A stretch of DNA of 64,000 bases from Plantago ovata (GCA_028274465.1 CM051456.1:6821545-6885544); one strand, 5' to 3'; positions 47,814 through 60,866 are shown, counted from the first letter of the stretch. Translations and numbers: made by a program. The notes: generated by a model not told the origin, from the sequence alone.

Positions 47814-48948
47814 ATGGACGAGGAACGGAGAAAACGAGCAAGACGATCAGACCAAGTTGAACAGGTTCGACTCTTTTAGTTTCATTACTACTATTTCTTA
47901 TGAATTTGTGAATTTCATCTTATGCTGCATATCAAATGATTACAGGAGAGAGTCTTCCCTGTATTGGCAACGATTCAAAGTGAAAGCGATTGGGATGAGA
48001 CAAGTGCCTCTGAAGTTGACCAAGATGATTACAGCGATGAGGAATTTAGTCGATGTAAGTCTGAGATTTCTTGCATAAACTGTTCTTGTATCCCATTATA
48101 CCTCTGCTGTGAACTACGTGCTAACGATCCGATCATTCATCCTTTGGCAATGCCAGCTGATTTGGAGTTCTTGGAGGATGACCATGATTATTACACACTG
48201 GTATAGTTGCTTAATCAAACTTAAAACTAGTACTATTCTCTTCTAGTTTGTAGAAAAATTCCCACCATTAAAAAAAAAAAACTAAATGGTCATCGAATTC
48301 TATATTATAGGACATGGGGGAAGAAGAAGAATATGATCTGGAAGATGATGATATTGATCCAGACGAATTATCCTACGAGGTGAGGAAACGGTAATCTGCT
48401 GTCTACTACAGTATCCTACAAGGCCTAAAATTGTATTTTCTTTATGATTGCAGGAGTTGATAGCTTTAGGAGAAAGGGTAGGAGTAGAGAACAGAGGATT
48501 ATCCGAAGTCGAAATCAGCAAACATTTGCATCCGCTTACGTGTGACGACTCTACAGCCAAATTGCTTATTGATAGGTAAGTCATTTTCTGTTGTCAGTTA
48601 AAATTTACTGTACAATCTGAACAGACAGTTGCTAAATGTTGGTTTTGTTGCGGTTTCTTGCTAATTGAAACGCGTAGGTGTGTGATATGTCAAATGGAGT
48701 ACGAACAAGGGGAGAAGCTAGCAGGCCTACGCTGTGATCATCCGTTCCATCCAGATTGTATAACCAAATGGCTCCAAATCAAGAAGGTAAATTTCTGCAT
48801 TACTAGGACTACTTTTTGGTTGAGTTAGTTTCTCCTGATGATGAGTTTTTTACTGCTGTTTTTGCAGATTTGTCCAATATGTAACAATGAGGTTTCAGGT
48901 GAAGAAACTCCAAGAACTGATGGCAAATGTGTAAATGATCAGTTGTAA
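47814..48948 (+). CDS. BIG BROTHER-like RING-H2 E3 ubiquitin ligase
   Basis: A predicted E3 ligase of 194 residues in seven exons: 47814-47864, 47946-48054, 48157-48200, 48311-48379, 48454-48575, 48678-48786 and 48868-48948. The N terminus is basic (RRKRARRSD), followed by acidic runs (EEEEYDLEDDD). DELSYEELIALGERVGVENRGLS is the conserved segment that precedes the RING in BIG BROTHER-type proteins. The RING-H2 spans 133-173: C133, C136, C151, H153, H156, C159, C170 and C173, so all eight zinc ligands are present. A Trp at 163 fits E2 contact. In Arabidopsis, BIG BROTHER limits organ size; a similar role here is inference. If splice site 48054 is not used, the frame continues to a tag at about 48206 without the RING. 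Confidence 0.9.
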
Positions 48949-49394
48949 ATACCCCAGATTCATCATTCATTCATGTAACAGAAGAATTTATGTCAATGTA
49001 GATGAAAAGAATGGACTGTAGTTTGTTGTTGTAGTCAGTCCTCTGTAAATATTTTAAAACATCAAGTAGTAGATAATTAATAATTGTTCCATATATGCTT
49101 GCATGAGCTGCATCCAGGCCTAACAACCATGTATACATTGCATGTTTCTCGGATAGTAATGGTTTCTTATGTTCGTTGTTGGCTCGTTCTGAATAGGTTT
49201 GAACTGTTTTAGACAAGGTCGTGTGTAAATCTTGTTTAAGAAGCTCAAAATGACACCATTATTGTAGGTAGTTTTGTTAATACGGAATACCTATCTACCC
49301 TATACATATACAATGTCAAAAAATACGGTCTCTTAGACTCTGCGGGACCCATTAGTCCCCTTTTCAATACTACTAATATTAGAGATTTATACTA

Positions 49395-50189
49395 GGGTAA
49401 ATATCATATGGTACCCCTCTTGGGACGCTACTTTGCATATACAACACTCTTAGCCCCAGAATTACATCCAGGTCCATGAGCTCATTTTTTTGTTGACCAA
49501 TGAATAAGTCACTATTCATTACTTGATAACCAAACACAGCCTTAACTCCTTTTCATTTCTTTTTTTATTTTTCTATTTCGTTTTATTTTTCTTTTGTTCA
49601 TCTTCTTCTTCATCTCCAGTCTTCTTCTCCAATATCCGGTACCAAAATAATTCCGGTACTCTGCAATAGCTCCGGCGTCGGAGCTATATACAGCTCCGAT
49701 CTGGGGTTGTAAGGCTCCAAATCGGAGCTGTAACGACTCCAATTTGGGGCTGCTAGATCGGAGGTATTTACGACTCTGATTTGGGGCTATTTAAACAGTC
49801 CCAAATCGAAGGTATTTACGGCTACGATCTGGAGCTGTTATAGCTCCAGATCGGAGATGTTACTGTTTTTTTCTTCTTCTTCTTCTTTTTTTTTTTTATT
49901 ATTATTATTTTTTTTTAATAATTTAGAACTTATCTATTACATTTAACACCTACAAATTCAAATTAATTTACATCAAGGTCCACACCTGCTTAAGTTGTTT
50001 GGTCAACCAAAAAATTCGATAATTGACCAAGGGCAAAATAGTAATTATTGAATTAGTTCGCGAAAAGTCAAGATCGTGGATCTAGATGTAATTAATTTCA
50101 TCTAGTAAGGGTAGTGGATGCAATCTTCAGACTAAGAGGGGCCTAGATGTAATTAAAAACACCAAGAGGGTATCATATGCAATTGACCC
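49395..50189. mobile_element. Non-autonomous element with perfect 9-bp target duplication
   Basis: Terminal inverted sequences are GGGTAAATATCATATGGTACC on the left and, reversed, GGGTCAATTGCATATGATACC on the right. TTTATACTA flanks both sides (49386-49394 and 50190-50198). A 9-bp duplication fits Mutator-type transposition. The core (49660-49860) is a run of imperfect palindromes on GGAGCTGT...AGCTCC. A related truncated copy is at 28866-29460. No transposase is present. Confidence 0.88.
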
Positions 50190-50199
50190 TTTATACTAT

Positions 50200-51175
50200 A
50201 ACATCAAATATTAATTTCAAGAAAAAATAAATAAAGAATTGATCACACCAAAAAAATTAACGAACAAAAGAATAGACAAGAAACGGAACGAAGTGAATCG
50301 AATCTATTTGGTATAATGTATCATATCAATCAGCAATAAAATTAAATATTTCATTGCCAATCTCAAATATTTTCACAATCACATAATGAGTCTTTTTATA
50401 ACTAGTAAATTAGTAATAATTAAGTAGATATTTTTCATAAGAACAAGTGTTAGATTTTGTTTTTAGTGAGGTTAGGTAAAAGTGCAGAATCAGTCTATAT
50501 AATGATGATTAGTCGATCGATCGTGAGTCCAATGACATGAAACGAAGAAGCAATGATAGACCTACTCCTACACTCCTATTACTAGTTGATCATTGTTCTT
50601 TAGCACAAATCAATGTGTCATTCCTTTAGGTTCATTGGATCATGTGGTATACGAGTATCTACTTTTAAACGCACTCTGTATTGATTCATTTTCATTCATG
50701 CGTGTATTGTTATTTCCGGTAAATTGTATCCTCATTTTAACGGAAAATTTCCCCACACATTACCAATTTTAAGATTAACTATAAAATTCTTACATTATGG
50801 ATGGGTTCCCAAAAAAGTATACTACAACTATATAGAAAAAATTACATTTTAGGGGGTCCCCATATCATTTTAAGTTTCACTATACTGAAAATATTAAAAT
50901 TGGACAACTAGTGACACAACAATTACATTCTAGTCCATTTTTAGGTTGACTATCAAAATTCAATTTTGACAACCAAACATGCCTTCAAATTTTGATTTAA
51001 AAAAAATTTAAAAAGAACAGAAAAATAACTTAAAAGATCTGTTTTTTTTTTTTAAGTTATTTTTTTAAATAACTGAATAACTTAAGGCAACTTAAGGCAT
51101 TTATTTTCTGGAAGAAGCTATTAAGTGAATAAACCAAACATAAAAATAACTTTTTTTCTAGAAAAATAAGCCTAA

Positions 51176-51206
<31 letters not shown>

Positions 51207-52335
51207 TGTGAGAGTGTGTATGCGCGCTGGTGAAGTGTTGGTGCTGTCTTAGTCTATTTAATCATTTTATCGATATCGATTTTACAATTCTAGAGCTCTG
51301 TCTTATTGTCCCAATTTATATTTTAAATCTGGATTTTGCACACACCGCGCTCCAATCAGAGGTAAAATAGAAAAAAAAAAAGATTATAGAAAAAGTTAAA
51401 ATAAAATGGAACTTTTTAAAGAAGAAAAAAAAGTCTAAGGCCTAAGGCTAAGACCTTGTTTGTAAAATCCATCTCCGAAAAATGGATTTTGCACACACCC
51501 GCGCATGTTTTTTTCTTTCTTTTAGCCTAAGGCTAAGGCAAATCTGATTTTGGTGGGTCAACACAAAAATGTGATTTTGGACTAAAATGTAATTATTAGT
51601 CTAGTGGAATTGTTTCTGTAATTAGAGCCATTAATTGGCCTTAAAAAGTTTTGGACCCACTTATATATTTATATAAGTAAATATATTGTTTTCGATCCGT
51701 TTAAATTCTCAACTTTTGAGATGTACATTGATATGCATACTCCTGAGACTCTTTCTTCTCATTTGAAAAGTAATTCAATTTATATTATTTAATTGTTTTT
51801 ATAGTATAAATAAATTCAATTTAAATACGCTTAGTTCGATGGTGCAGCGGTAGCCGGTAAGGAATTGGTATAGTGAAGTAGAGGTGCATGATTCGATCCC
51901 CGCGGTGGCAGAGTAGAGTTATGCCGTTTAAAAAAAAAGTTCGGGTTATGTTCAGCAAACCTAAATCTAAGGAATGATAAAATACATAGAAATAGAAAGA
52001 TGAAAGGTCAATTCCACTGATTTAATAAGACCATAAAATCAAAGTAACCAAATTTGGCAACAAATCAATATTTTCTGTCCCATGTCTAGTTCAATCCAAA
52101 ACGTATGTACCAGCCTATGATTATTGCAACATTAGCTCAACAACTCACGCCACTTTCTCCTTAACATGATCAATGAACAATTAATTCATCCCCTCAATTT
52201 CACACGATTAATCCGATCTTTTTCACATATTGCCATCCATGTCTAAATCCAATCATCCATTCTTATATATTCTCACCATCAACAATTCTGCTTGTACATT
52301 CACTACTACACCCCACCAAGATTAATCAACCGGGA
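50200..52335. other. AT-rich intergenic DNA
   Basis: No gene is seen. There is a (TTTA)n run at about 51178-51202, and two copies of GGATTTTGCACACACC at about 51331 and 51484 with nearby CCTAAGGCTAAG words. The last about 100 bases hold the promoter of the galactosyltransferase gene, with TATATATT at about 52265. Confidence 0.4.
51846..51938 (+). mobile_element. Short tRNA-derived SINE
   Basis: The head ATGGTGCAGCGGTAGCCGG and B-box-like GATTCGATCCCC are followed by a short body ending TATGCCGTTTAAAAAAAAA. It belongs with the CCGTTT-tail SINEs at 36-38 kb. A target duplication is not clear. Confidence 0.65.
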
Positions 52336-52340
52336 TCATC

Positions 52341-54616
52341 ATGAAGAACCGGAACCGGGATAATATAGTTCCACTCAAATGGATTCCCATCTTATGCCTC
52401 TCCAGTTTTGCCATTGGTGTTTTTTACAGCAACAGGTTTTCTTCAATCATACTTGTTTTTTCATCATGTACATTGTTCATTTCAACTCATTTCTGTGAAA
52501 TTAAATAAATTGTGTTTTGATGATCAGTTCTTTGTGTTTCAGAATGTGGCTTGGTACTAGATCAGATGATCAGATTACGTACACGAGGCGGCGTTCGAGG
52601 GATGTTGCTGATGATTTTCCAGATAATATTAACTGTGATCTAAAACAGGTGCCTTATTTTTTTCTTCACACATTTACTTTAAATAGTCATTTTGGAGTTA
52701 AATTTAGCTCAGCTTCAGTACCAACTTTTTTATGAGACTAATTACATGTAGAATTGCTTCAAAAATGATACTATGCTAATATGTTGTCTGATTATTGTCT
52801 GTGATTTTTGGAGTGTAGAAAGTAATGCAGCAAAAGGATGAGTTCAGCAAAGCACATGAAGCTATAGAGTAAGTGTTGAGTTTACATACATAATCTCACT
52901 GTGTAGGTGTTTCTTGGTTGAATTTCGTGTTTTACAAAATACTCGCATAGGCCAGGTCTATATGTAAGGTTATACTACATTAACACGAGCCTTTGAACTT
53001 ATTGTGTGATTTTTAGCCTTGTTTACGTAAGAATTTTCCCTTGACTTTGAGTATCCTACCCAACTTCGTAAGTATTTTGCTTCTGTTCTTGTTTGTCAGA
53101 TCATTGGACTCGTCCATAGCGAAGATACGGTTGGAGTTGCCAGCATCTAAAATATCTCGCAAGATTGGAAACTTTGAGAATTTGACTGCTGTAGCGGTTT
53201 ATACAGACACTACTACTGTGATAAGGCCGAAGGCGTTTATGGTTATAGGAGTAAACACTGCATTTAGTAGTAGGAAGAGGCGTGATTCGGTTAGGGAAAC
53301 TTGGATGCCTAGAGGTTGGTTACATTTATCATGTTGCTTTCTGTCTTCTTCAACTTTTACATTACTGATATTCTTACAAAGCTATACACTGTTTTATCAG
53401 GTAAGAGTCTTCTTCAACTTGAGCAAGAAAAAGGCATAGTCGTTCGGTTCATGATTGGACACAGGTTAACAAAATCTAGAGTGTTATTGTACTATTACTT
53501 GGTTTGGTCATTTCTGATATGTTGAAACTGGTTGATGCAGTGCTACGTCTAACAGCATTTTAGATCGCGCACTTGACTCAGAGGAGGAACAGCACAAAGA
53601 CTTTCTTAGGCTTGTAAGCGTTATGAATGTCGATTCTGCATCTTATTTTCCTTTTTTGTAGTTACAGTAATGTCTTACCAATATATTGTCTTCTTGAAGG
53701 AACATGTTGAAGGATATCATGAGTTATCAGCAAAGACGAAATCTTTCTTTTCCACTGCAGTAAAAAGATGGGATGCTGATTTCTACGTCAAAGTGGATGA
53801 TGATGTTCATGTAAATTTGGGTATATGAGCTCTGTATATTCAGCGTATTCGTTTTCGTTTGTTTAAAAAATCAGTGCCTTAACAGTTTGTTTGCAGGCTC
53901 TCTAGGTGCAACTCTAGCCCGGCATCGCTCCAAGCCGAGAGTATATATAGGATGCATGAAATCAGGGCCTGTTCTTCATCAAAAGTATTTGTTTACATCT
54001 CTGTGGCTTCAGTTTCAAACTCTGATGTAGAAATTTCTACATTACATAATCATATTTTTTTTGATAGGAATGTGAAGTATCATGAACCTGAGCACTGGAA
54101 ATTTGGAGATGAGGGGAACAAATACTTTCGACATGCAACTGGGCAGATATACGCTATATCGAAGGAGCTGGCAAACTATATAGCCACCAACGGGTAAGTA
54201 CATAAGGTATCTGAGAAATGCATGCAATGCATTTAGCAGTTTAAGTCTTCTTAAATTTGAAACCATACTTTCATCTATTTCAGCCCGATTTTACATAAAT
54301 ATGCAAATGAAGATGTTTCACTTGGGGCTTGGGTTATTGGCCTAGAAGTTGAGCACATTCATGATCAGATCATGTGCTGCAGTACAAATGGTATGCCATT
54401 CTTTTCTGCTGAGAATTTGTAATTTGTAACGCAATTGGATAATTGAAATGATGATGTTTTTGGTCAGATTGCGAATCAATTGCACAAGCAGGCAACCACT
54501 GTGTTGCATCATTTGATTGGAGCTGCAGTGGAATTTGCCAGTCTGTGGAACGGATTAGAGATGTTCATGCCAAATGTGCTGAAGATCCTGCTACTCTCTG
54601 GAATGCACTTTTCTAA
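52341..54616 (+). CDS. GT31 beta-1,3-galactosyltransferase (DUF4094 type)
   Basis: A Golgi type II membrane glycosyltransferase that adds galactose in beta-1,3 linkage, probably to arabinogalactan or N-glycan acceptors. Eleven exons are inferred: 52341-52435, 52543-52648, 52819-52868, 53100-53314, 53401-53464, 53541-53613, 53700-53820, 53897-53984, 54068-54193, 54284-54390 and 54468-54616, giving 397 residues. Residues about 13-30 ([18 protein letters not shown]) form the membrane anchor, followed by the DUF4094 region. The GT31 domain shows [33 protein letters not shown], the metal-binding DDD at 234-236 in [13 protein letters not shown], and [18 protein letters not shown]. The Cys-rich end is also family-like. 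It is intact; the acceptor cannot be told from sequence. Confidence 0.92.
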
Positions 54617-54619
54617 TCG

Positions 54620-55560
54620 GGCTACATGAAATATTATCATCGAGTAGAGAAATGAATGTATGCACTGGAATCTCACATTTGGACTACATGTAGAGATGGA
54701 ACATGATACATGCTCATGTTTGAGCGAAAACTGAAAAGGCCGTATAACTGTAAGATGTACTAGATGTTTAACTTTCCAGTTGTAGAGGTTCTTAGATCTT
54801 AATTACAATCTTTTGGAGTAAAGTTAATGTCTTAAATCAAATGAACATGTTGATTGATGATCGTAAATGAAAGCAACCAAACCATCCTGCATCTCATTCT
54901 GATGCATCAGTTTAGTACCTGAAAGACAAATTGGATGAGTACAAAGTACGAACTAACACAGACCAATGTACAGATGAACAAATCAGACGTATCCACGAGT
55001 TCTATACAAAACAATACGTATGGAGTAAATAACAACAAGAACATAAAATCTGATGAAGCCGCTAAGTTTCAGACAGTATTAGCAATGCTAATTTACCAAC
55101 ACAAAAACACAGAACATTAAACCTCTCCTCTGCTGGCTGTTACAACATGATGAACATACGCTTGTGAAACTCTAATATCAAACAGGATGGAAAAAGAAAT
55201 CCTGAATTTAACGTGGTCTTTACCGCCTCAGTATTTCATTATGAATGAATACAGACACAGAAGAACTGAACATTCGCTTGTTAGCTAACAAGGAAGGTTG
55301 CATGTTGTTCGATAGAATCACATATACTAGTTACGACTAGAACTTATAACACCCTTAGTTTAACTCAAATAACCGTAGAGGAAAATGTTTGTTCTCTGAG
55401 GAGGGACTTCATAAAGCTAATGAAACAAGGAGTTCCATAAATTAACTAGTTCAGCAGACTCACCAGAGTACTCAAAACAAAACTGAAACCAAAACCAAAA
55501 CCAGAACACTTTTTGCTTGATCAACTTCCTCATGTTCTGGGCTTGCAACAGAAGAACCAT
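54620..55560. other. Intergenic DNA
   Basis: The start is the galactosyltransferase 3'UTR. No other gene is seen. Confidence 0.4.
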
Positions 55561-55599
55561 TTCTATCTAATATATCTTGGTCATACTTGAGTTCCAAAT

Positions 55600-55912
55600 A
55601 GCCTTGAGATGTTTCATCTTATACTTGAATTCATCAGCTTCAGCGAGTAGATTATCATCCAATTTATTCCTCAGATCGATACTCTTCCTCTGCCTTGTAC
55701 TTCTCAGCTTCTAGCACCATTCTCACAATCTCTTCTTTGGACAACCTAGCCTTATAGTACATAATGGTGATTTTGTTCTTCTTCAGTGTAGTTTTATTCT
55801 CAGCAGATACCTTCAAGATGCCATTTTCATCTATAACAAACATACATCATACTTGGCAATGGCTCTATGAGCTTTTTGGATTCCCTCGAAGTTGAATTCA
55901 CCGATTAAATCT
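55600..55912 (-). pseudogene. HSP70 substrate-binding-domain remnant
   Basis: Minus-strand reading shows LIGEFNFEGIQ, then after a one-base frame change [21 protein letters not shown], and [22 protein letters not shown]. These are the order and motifs of the HSP70 peptide-binding domain (DENGIL-VSAEDKT, RLSKEEIEKMV-EAEKY). The frame is lost on both sides and no ATPase domain is nearby. It is an isolated decayed fragment. Confidence 0.85.
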
Positions 55913-56373
55913 ATGTCAAAACATGTGGATCGAATCGTACTGAATCGGACCAGATCAACACAGGTTTGGTCCTTAAAGCCAAGTTTGTTTTTGGTGAATC
56001 ATCCATTCTTTTAGGATGAGTCTAATCTTATTTATCCATAATATAAGATGTTCCCTATGAATCTGATCCATGTGTTCCTGAACTGGTCTGGATTGAACTG
56101 AATTTACCCATTAGACACTCCAATAAGTAAACCTAGCAAGGTTAGGTTACATGCACCATTAGTGTTTGTGTATGTTAAAAAAAATTACATGGCTGCACGT
56201 TCTAACCTGCAAATACAAATTTTGACATGTCTTGAACTAATTACACGCCACAGATTTGTATAAATTAAATAGGCTGTGAATTACACTACTTGTATTCATC
56301 CCTAAGACGAAGCTCAAACTTCAAACAGAAGTATCACAAAACATACCATTAGTTACACTTTCGAATTTTTGAA

Positions 56374-57780
56374 ATGTCGACTGCACGAGCAATTTTCATG
56401 TCCACTATTGTGCTTGTTGCCATGAGCGGCAGGCTGTGACACGGTGCGGGACCTGAACCGCTACAGGTAGGGTATTACCAAGGAAAATGCAGGTCAAGCG
56501 ATGTTGAGGCTATTGTTGCTGGTGTGATGATCAATGAATTGTATAAGAAGGATTCCACCATTGCAGCTGCTCTTCTCCGCATGCAATTCCATGACTGTTT
56601 TGTGACTGTGAGTCATGCATTAGGCCTTTTTTATTTACGAGCTGCAATACTGTAAAGCAGAGTATATAACCAATAGACTTCACACAAATAAGTTCTTGAA
56701 AACACTCTATTAGTTCAGTGTAAGCATCTACATATCACTAGCTAGTTCCCATTTGAACAACTTATTTTGATTCTATTAAGGGGTGTGATGCATCAATTCT
56801 GTTGGACGGAAGCAGCAGTGAGAAAACTGCGGTGCCAAACCTAAGCGTGAGAGGATATGATATCATAGACGCGGTGAAAGCCAAAGTGGAGGCTATCTGC
56901 CCTGGGGTGTTTTTTTGTGCCGATATCATTATTATGGCCACAAGAGATGCAGTTGCCCTGGTAAATGAATGTCATACGCACATAACATTCATCTGGAAAA
57001 CAATTTATAACTTGTGTGCAACTTGATGCAGAGTGGAGGTGGAAAATACATTGTGCAAACAGGAAGGACTAAGGAGAGATGGGACTGTTTCCAATGCTAA
57101 GAATGTGAATATTCCAGCTCCTTCGGTTTCTGTTTCCAATTCTGTCAAAGCTTTTGCAGCCAAAGGTTTTGAGTGCCACAGACATGGTCTATCTTCTAGG
57201 TAACTACGAACTTTATCTCGCACTTGTGATCGATAAAACTAGTGCTTCTGGTTCATACGTCGTGTTGGTTAAAATGTAATGTGCCAGAAGGCCTCATTTT
57301 CTTTGCAAATGCTATATGGAAGTTTGGAAAACGTCCTAAGGTTAGCTAGCTAGTGACCAATTGATTTTGATGCTTGATAATGTAGGTGGCCACACAGTTG
57401 GAATTGCTCACTGTTCACTCATTCAGGACCGTCTCTACAATTTCCAGAACACCGGAAAACCTGACCCGACCATGGATTCAACTCTACTTACTTCATTACG
57501 CACAAAATGCCCTCGCAGTTCTACCACTGACAACATAGTAAACCTTGATCAGAACCCTTTGAGTTCATCAACAGTTGACAATTCATTCTACAGGCAAATC
57601 GTCAGGAACAGGGGAATTCTCCAGATTGACCAAGAACTAGCCCTTGATCCACAATCGAAGGCCACCGTTCAAGCCATAGCCAGTGGATTCGACTTCTCAA
57701 CAAAGTTTGGCCAGGCGATGATCAAGTTGGGCAGAGTCGAAGTCCTAACTGGCAAACAGGGCGAGATCAGGCGTTCATGA
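56374..57780 (+). pseudogene. Class III peroxidase pseudogene
   Basis: Secretory class III peroxidases oxidise phenolics with hydrogen peroxide. The four-exon layout is recognisable: 56374-56609, about 56781-56960, about 57034-57201 and 57387-57780. Landmarks are RMQFHDCFV (distal Arg/His), GCDASILLDGS, LSVRGYDIIDAVKAKVE, GHTVGIAHC (proximal His) and VDNSFYRQIVRNRGILQIDQEL. Lesions: an in-frame TGA at 56437-56439 just after the signal peptide, seven extra bases near 57067-57073 in the QTGR-RDGTV segment, and an extra G at about 57171. The usually conserved VSCAD reads FFCAD. The last exon is fully open, so decay is recent or partial. Confidence 0.85.
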
Positions 57781-57946
57781 ATAATTCTCTTGAATAATGC
57801 AAACCAGATGAAGCAACCCAGAGAATTCTCTAATATATACTATATGTTCTTAAATGGAAAAATCTCAGGCTTAAGTATGAATTTTGATACATCAGGAGTT
57901 TGTTTCTACGTGAAACTTCCGTAATTTACATGAATAATTCTGCACT

Positions 57947-60082
57947 TCAAAACTTTAGCTTATCGACTGGATATATCTTTTTCCTACTTACTATCTGTTG
58001 CTTCTTCAGTGTAGACTTATTAGATTCTTTAGTCACTGGAGCTTCACTGGGTTGCTTCATCTGGTTTGCATTAGTCCCCATGCTTTTTCTGCAGTGACAT
58101 GGAATTATGTTAACAGATGAAACTGGACTTGTCCTAATTCACAGATAAAACCAAACTCATTTACAAACAAATAGCGCGATAGTATTCAAGCCGCACCTGA
58201 AGTTTGACAAGAGAAATATGGCGCCTGCAATAGCTGTGCCTTTGACTATTGTTTTCAGAATTGTCACCGGACCACTCTTTCTACCAGACGAATCGATTGT
58301 ATGTTTGAGTGGAATATCCAGAGTCTGCCTTGTTTCATCCTGAGGAAGCAAAATAGTCAGACCAGGAACATACACAACAGAACAATTGAGGCTCAGAACT
58401 CAGATCATCTGAAGAATAAATTTTTACTTACCTGCTTCTCATCTTCTGCAGTAGATGAAACTAGCTTATCTTCCGATTCATCACAAGTCGCACCTCGGAT
58501 ATAGCTAACAGTCAGTATGCCCTTGTCCTCACAAGGTGGAAACTCGTTTTGTGGAGAATCGCATGATACACTAGACAATGATTCTTCCAGCGTTTCTGAC
58601 TTGTAGAGTCCGGTAGACGTACACAAGATTCTTGGGAGCTTCTCCATTTCATCTCTAAGCGAATAGATGTCTGTACCTAGTATAGAGCTTGTGTTAGTGC
58701 TCGAACATACCTCCATTTCCTCACCGCCCTGAGAATTGACATTCAAACAGAAGATAAGCATATTATTCTTCCCTTCGAAAATAACAGAACTAAACTCACT
58801 ATAACAGCATCAGGAAACTCGTTTTGCTCAGAGTCAGAACTCACTTGAGCATCATCAAGATCAAAGTTGCTTCTGCTTTCTGCCTCGTCTGACTCCTCGT
58901 AGTTAGAGTCGTCAAGGAGACTTTTCTAAATAATGATTAGAGGCAAGGAAACCATCATATTTCAGTGAGTTCAATAAGGCTTATCAAGTGGAGCAGCTTA
59001 AAAATAATTGACAGCATTCCTATAAGAGTTCTTGTTACCAGCGATAGCTTCTTTTTGTACGAAATAGAACTAGTTGGTGTTGTGCATGGAGAAGACTCTA
59101 AGCTTCTCAGTATTTCACCAACCATCACTGTTGGCATGTCTGCCGCGTAAATAACTACATTGAAGTCTGGAACCTGTTCAAAGTAGTTTTATGACTCAAA
59201 ACAATTCTAGATAAAATGCGAAATATGGAAATGGAAAATTGACCAAGCTGAGTTATGATCTTACGCTGAGCTCCTTAGACTTGGCCTTCTTCGCAAGTGT
59301 CCTAATGCAAATGCAAACTTTCTTTATATCTCTTTTTTCGACAACATCTGAGGGTGAAAAGAGATCAATGCTATTCATTCCCAAAATTTTGCATACCTAG
59401 CACAATGCAAACCAAGATAGTAACTTGCCTCTTACTCAACAAACTATACATGAGATTTCCTGATGAACAATGATAAAGAAAGGAAGATACCTTTAAAAAG
59501 GAATCGACATTACAGTAGGGCCTGTACCTCCCTCTGCTCCTCTTAGAAACAAAGGGACCACATTCCAGCTCCATACATTGTGTCGAATTCAGCTCCCAAA
59601 TTACTTTTGAAACTTGAAACCTTGAATCAACACAAAGTGGTTACTAAGAATGGCCATTGACTTAACATTGAATAGCTTTTCATACAAAAGTTCAGAGTCC
59701 AAATTATCCTTGTCCTATTGATTTTGCCATTAAATGTATCTGCCACGCTTATAAACCGATAGCATATTTTCGAAATTACAAAGCATATGAATGAGTAATT
59801 AACAAATATTCTAAGTATCGTTGAAACAAATTGCATGAAGTAACAAATTAACAAGACATGATCAAGAAATCAAGATATATAACTCACAGTATCTCTCCAT
59901 CTTGTAACAAATCAGAAATATGTATATCTTCATCCAACCTGGTACCCAAAACTTGGCCAAGCCAAATCCTGGTTTGATCCTGAAGCAATAAAATAAAACT
60001 TACATCACAAACAAGAAAATATGCATGTACAGAAAACGGATTGTAATCAAGAAAATGGAACCTGCAGGGAAACAAGATCCAT
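57947..60082 (-). CDS. CH-domain protein, paralogue A
   Basis: A calponin-homology (CH) domain protein; the CH fold usually binds actin or microtubules. Nine exons are inferred: 60062-60082, 59888-59979, 59491-59620, 59265-59396, 59039-59173, 58800-58925, 58432-58728, 58197-58339 and 57947-58088, giving 405 residues. The CH domain is about 8-125 (TRIWLGQVLGTRLDEDIHIS, RGRYRPYCNVDSFLKVCKIL, IDLFSPSDVVEKRDIKKVCI). The middle is acidic and Ser-rich. Near 335-350 a short hydrophobic run (GTAIAGAIFLL) may touch membrane, and a basic tail ends IYPVDKLKF. The start is uncertain: the ATG at 60082 encodes only seven residues before the first intron, and an in-frame stop lies upstream. One intron (58729-58799) corresponds to coding sequence in paralogue B. 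Confidence 0.75.
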
Positions 60083-60337
60083 CTGATCCACACATGTGCT
60101 TTTGTTGGATCTGATCTGATCCTATCTGGACCAAATCAGGATCCTTAATCCCTATTCTCTGCTAAGGTGGTTAAATTAAAGAACAGTGTTATATGAAAAG
60201 TTTTCTGTGTTTTCACTTTTCAGCCTTCAACCTAAACATTGAAAATATTTTCATTTTCTAATTATATATTTTGAAACAGAAGAGAGTTTATGTAAAATAT
60301 TCTCCAGACATTTTATTTTCTAATTTAATTTTCAAAG

Positions 60338-60773
60338 GCAAATATTAAACGTCGGAACATAAATTTACTAAATGTTGGAAATTTATTGTAAATTACATAA
60401 AGTATCTATAAATTTATAATTTTACAAATTAACCCAATACTTTTAAAATCATCATAATTTCACATTAAATAAATCAAGCCCCTAAATCAGTAACCTAATC
60501 AACATATTTCAATTCAATTTGAAGAACACACCAAGAGATATCATCAAACTCATTTCACACCTTGATTGTAAATTTGTAATAAAATATCTATAAATTTATA
60601 AATCTCTTGTAAATTTAGGGACTTTATAAAACTCATTTCACACCTTGATTTGTAAATTTGTAATAAAGTATCTATAAATTTATAAATCTACCAAAAAAAA
60701 AATTTATAAATTTATAATAAAGTATCTATAAATTTATAAATTTACAAATTTTTTTTTGCTATTTTTTTATTTT

Positions 60774-60866
<93 letters not shown>

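Noticed and set aside
47471..47841. Plus and minus open frames upstream of the RING gene
   Set aside because: They lie in the promoter and leader region, have no recognisable motif, and contain the TATA box.
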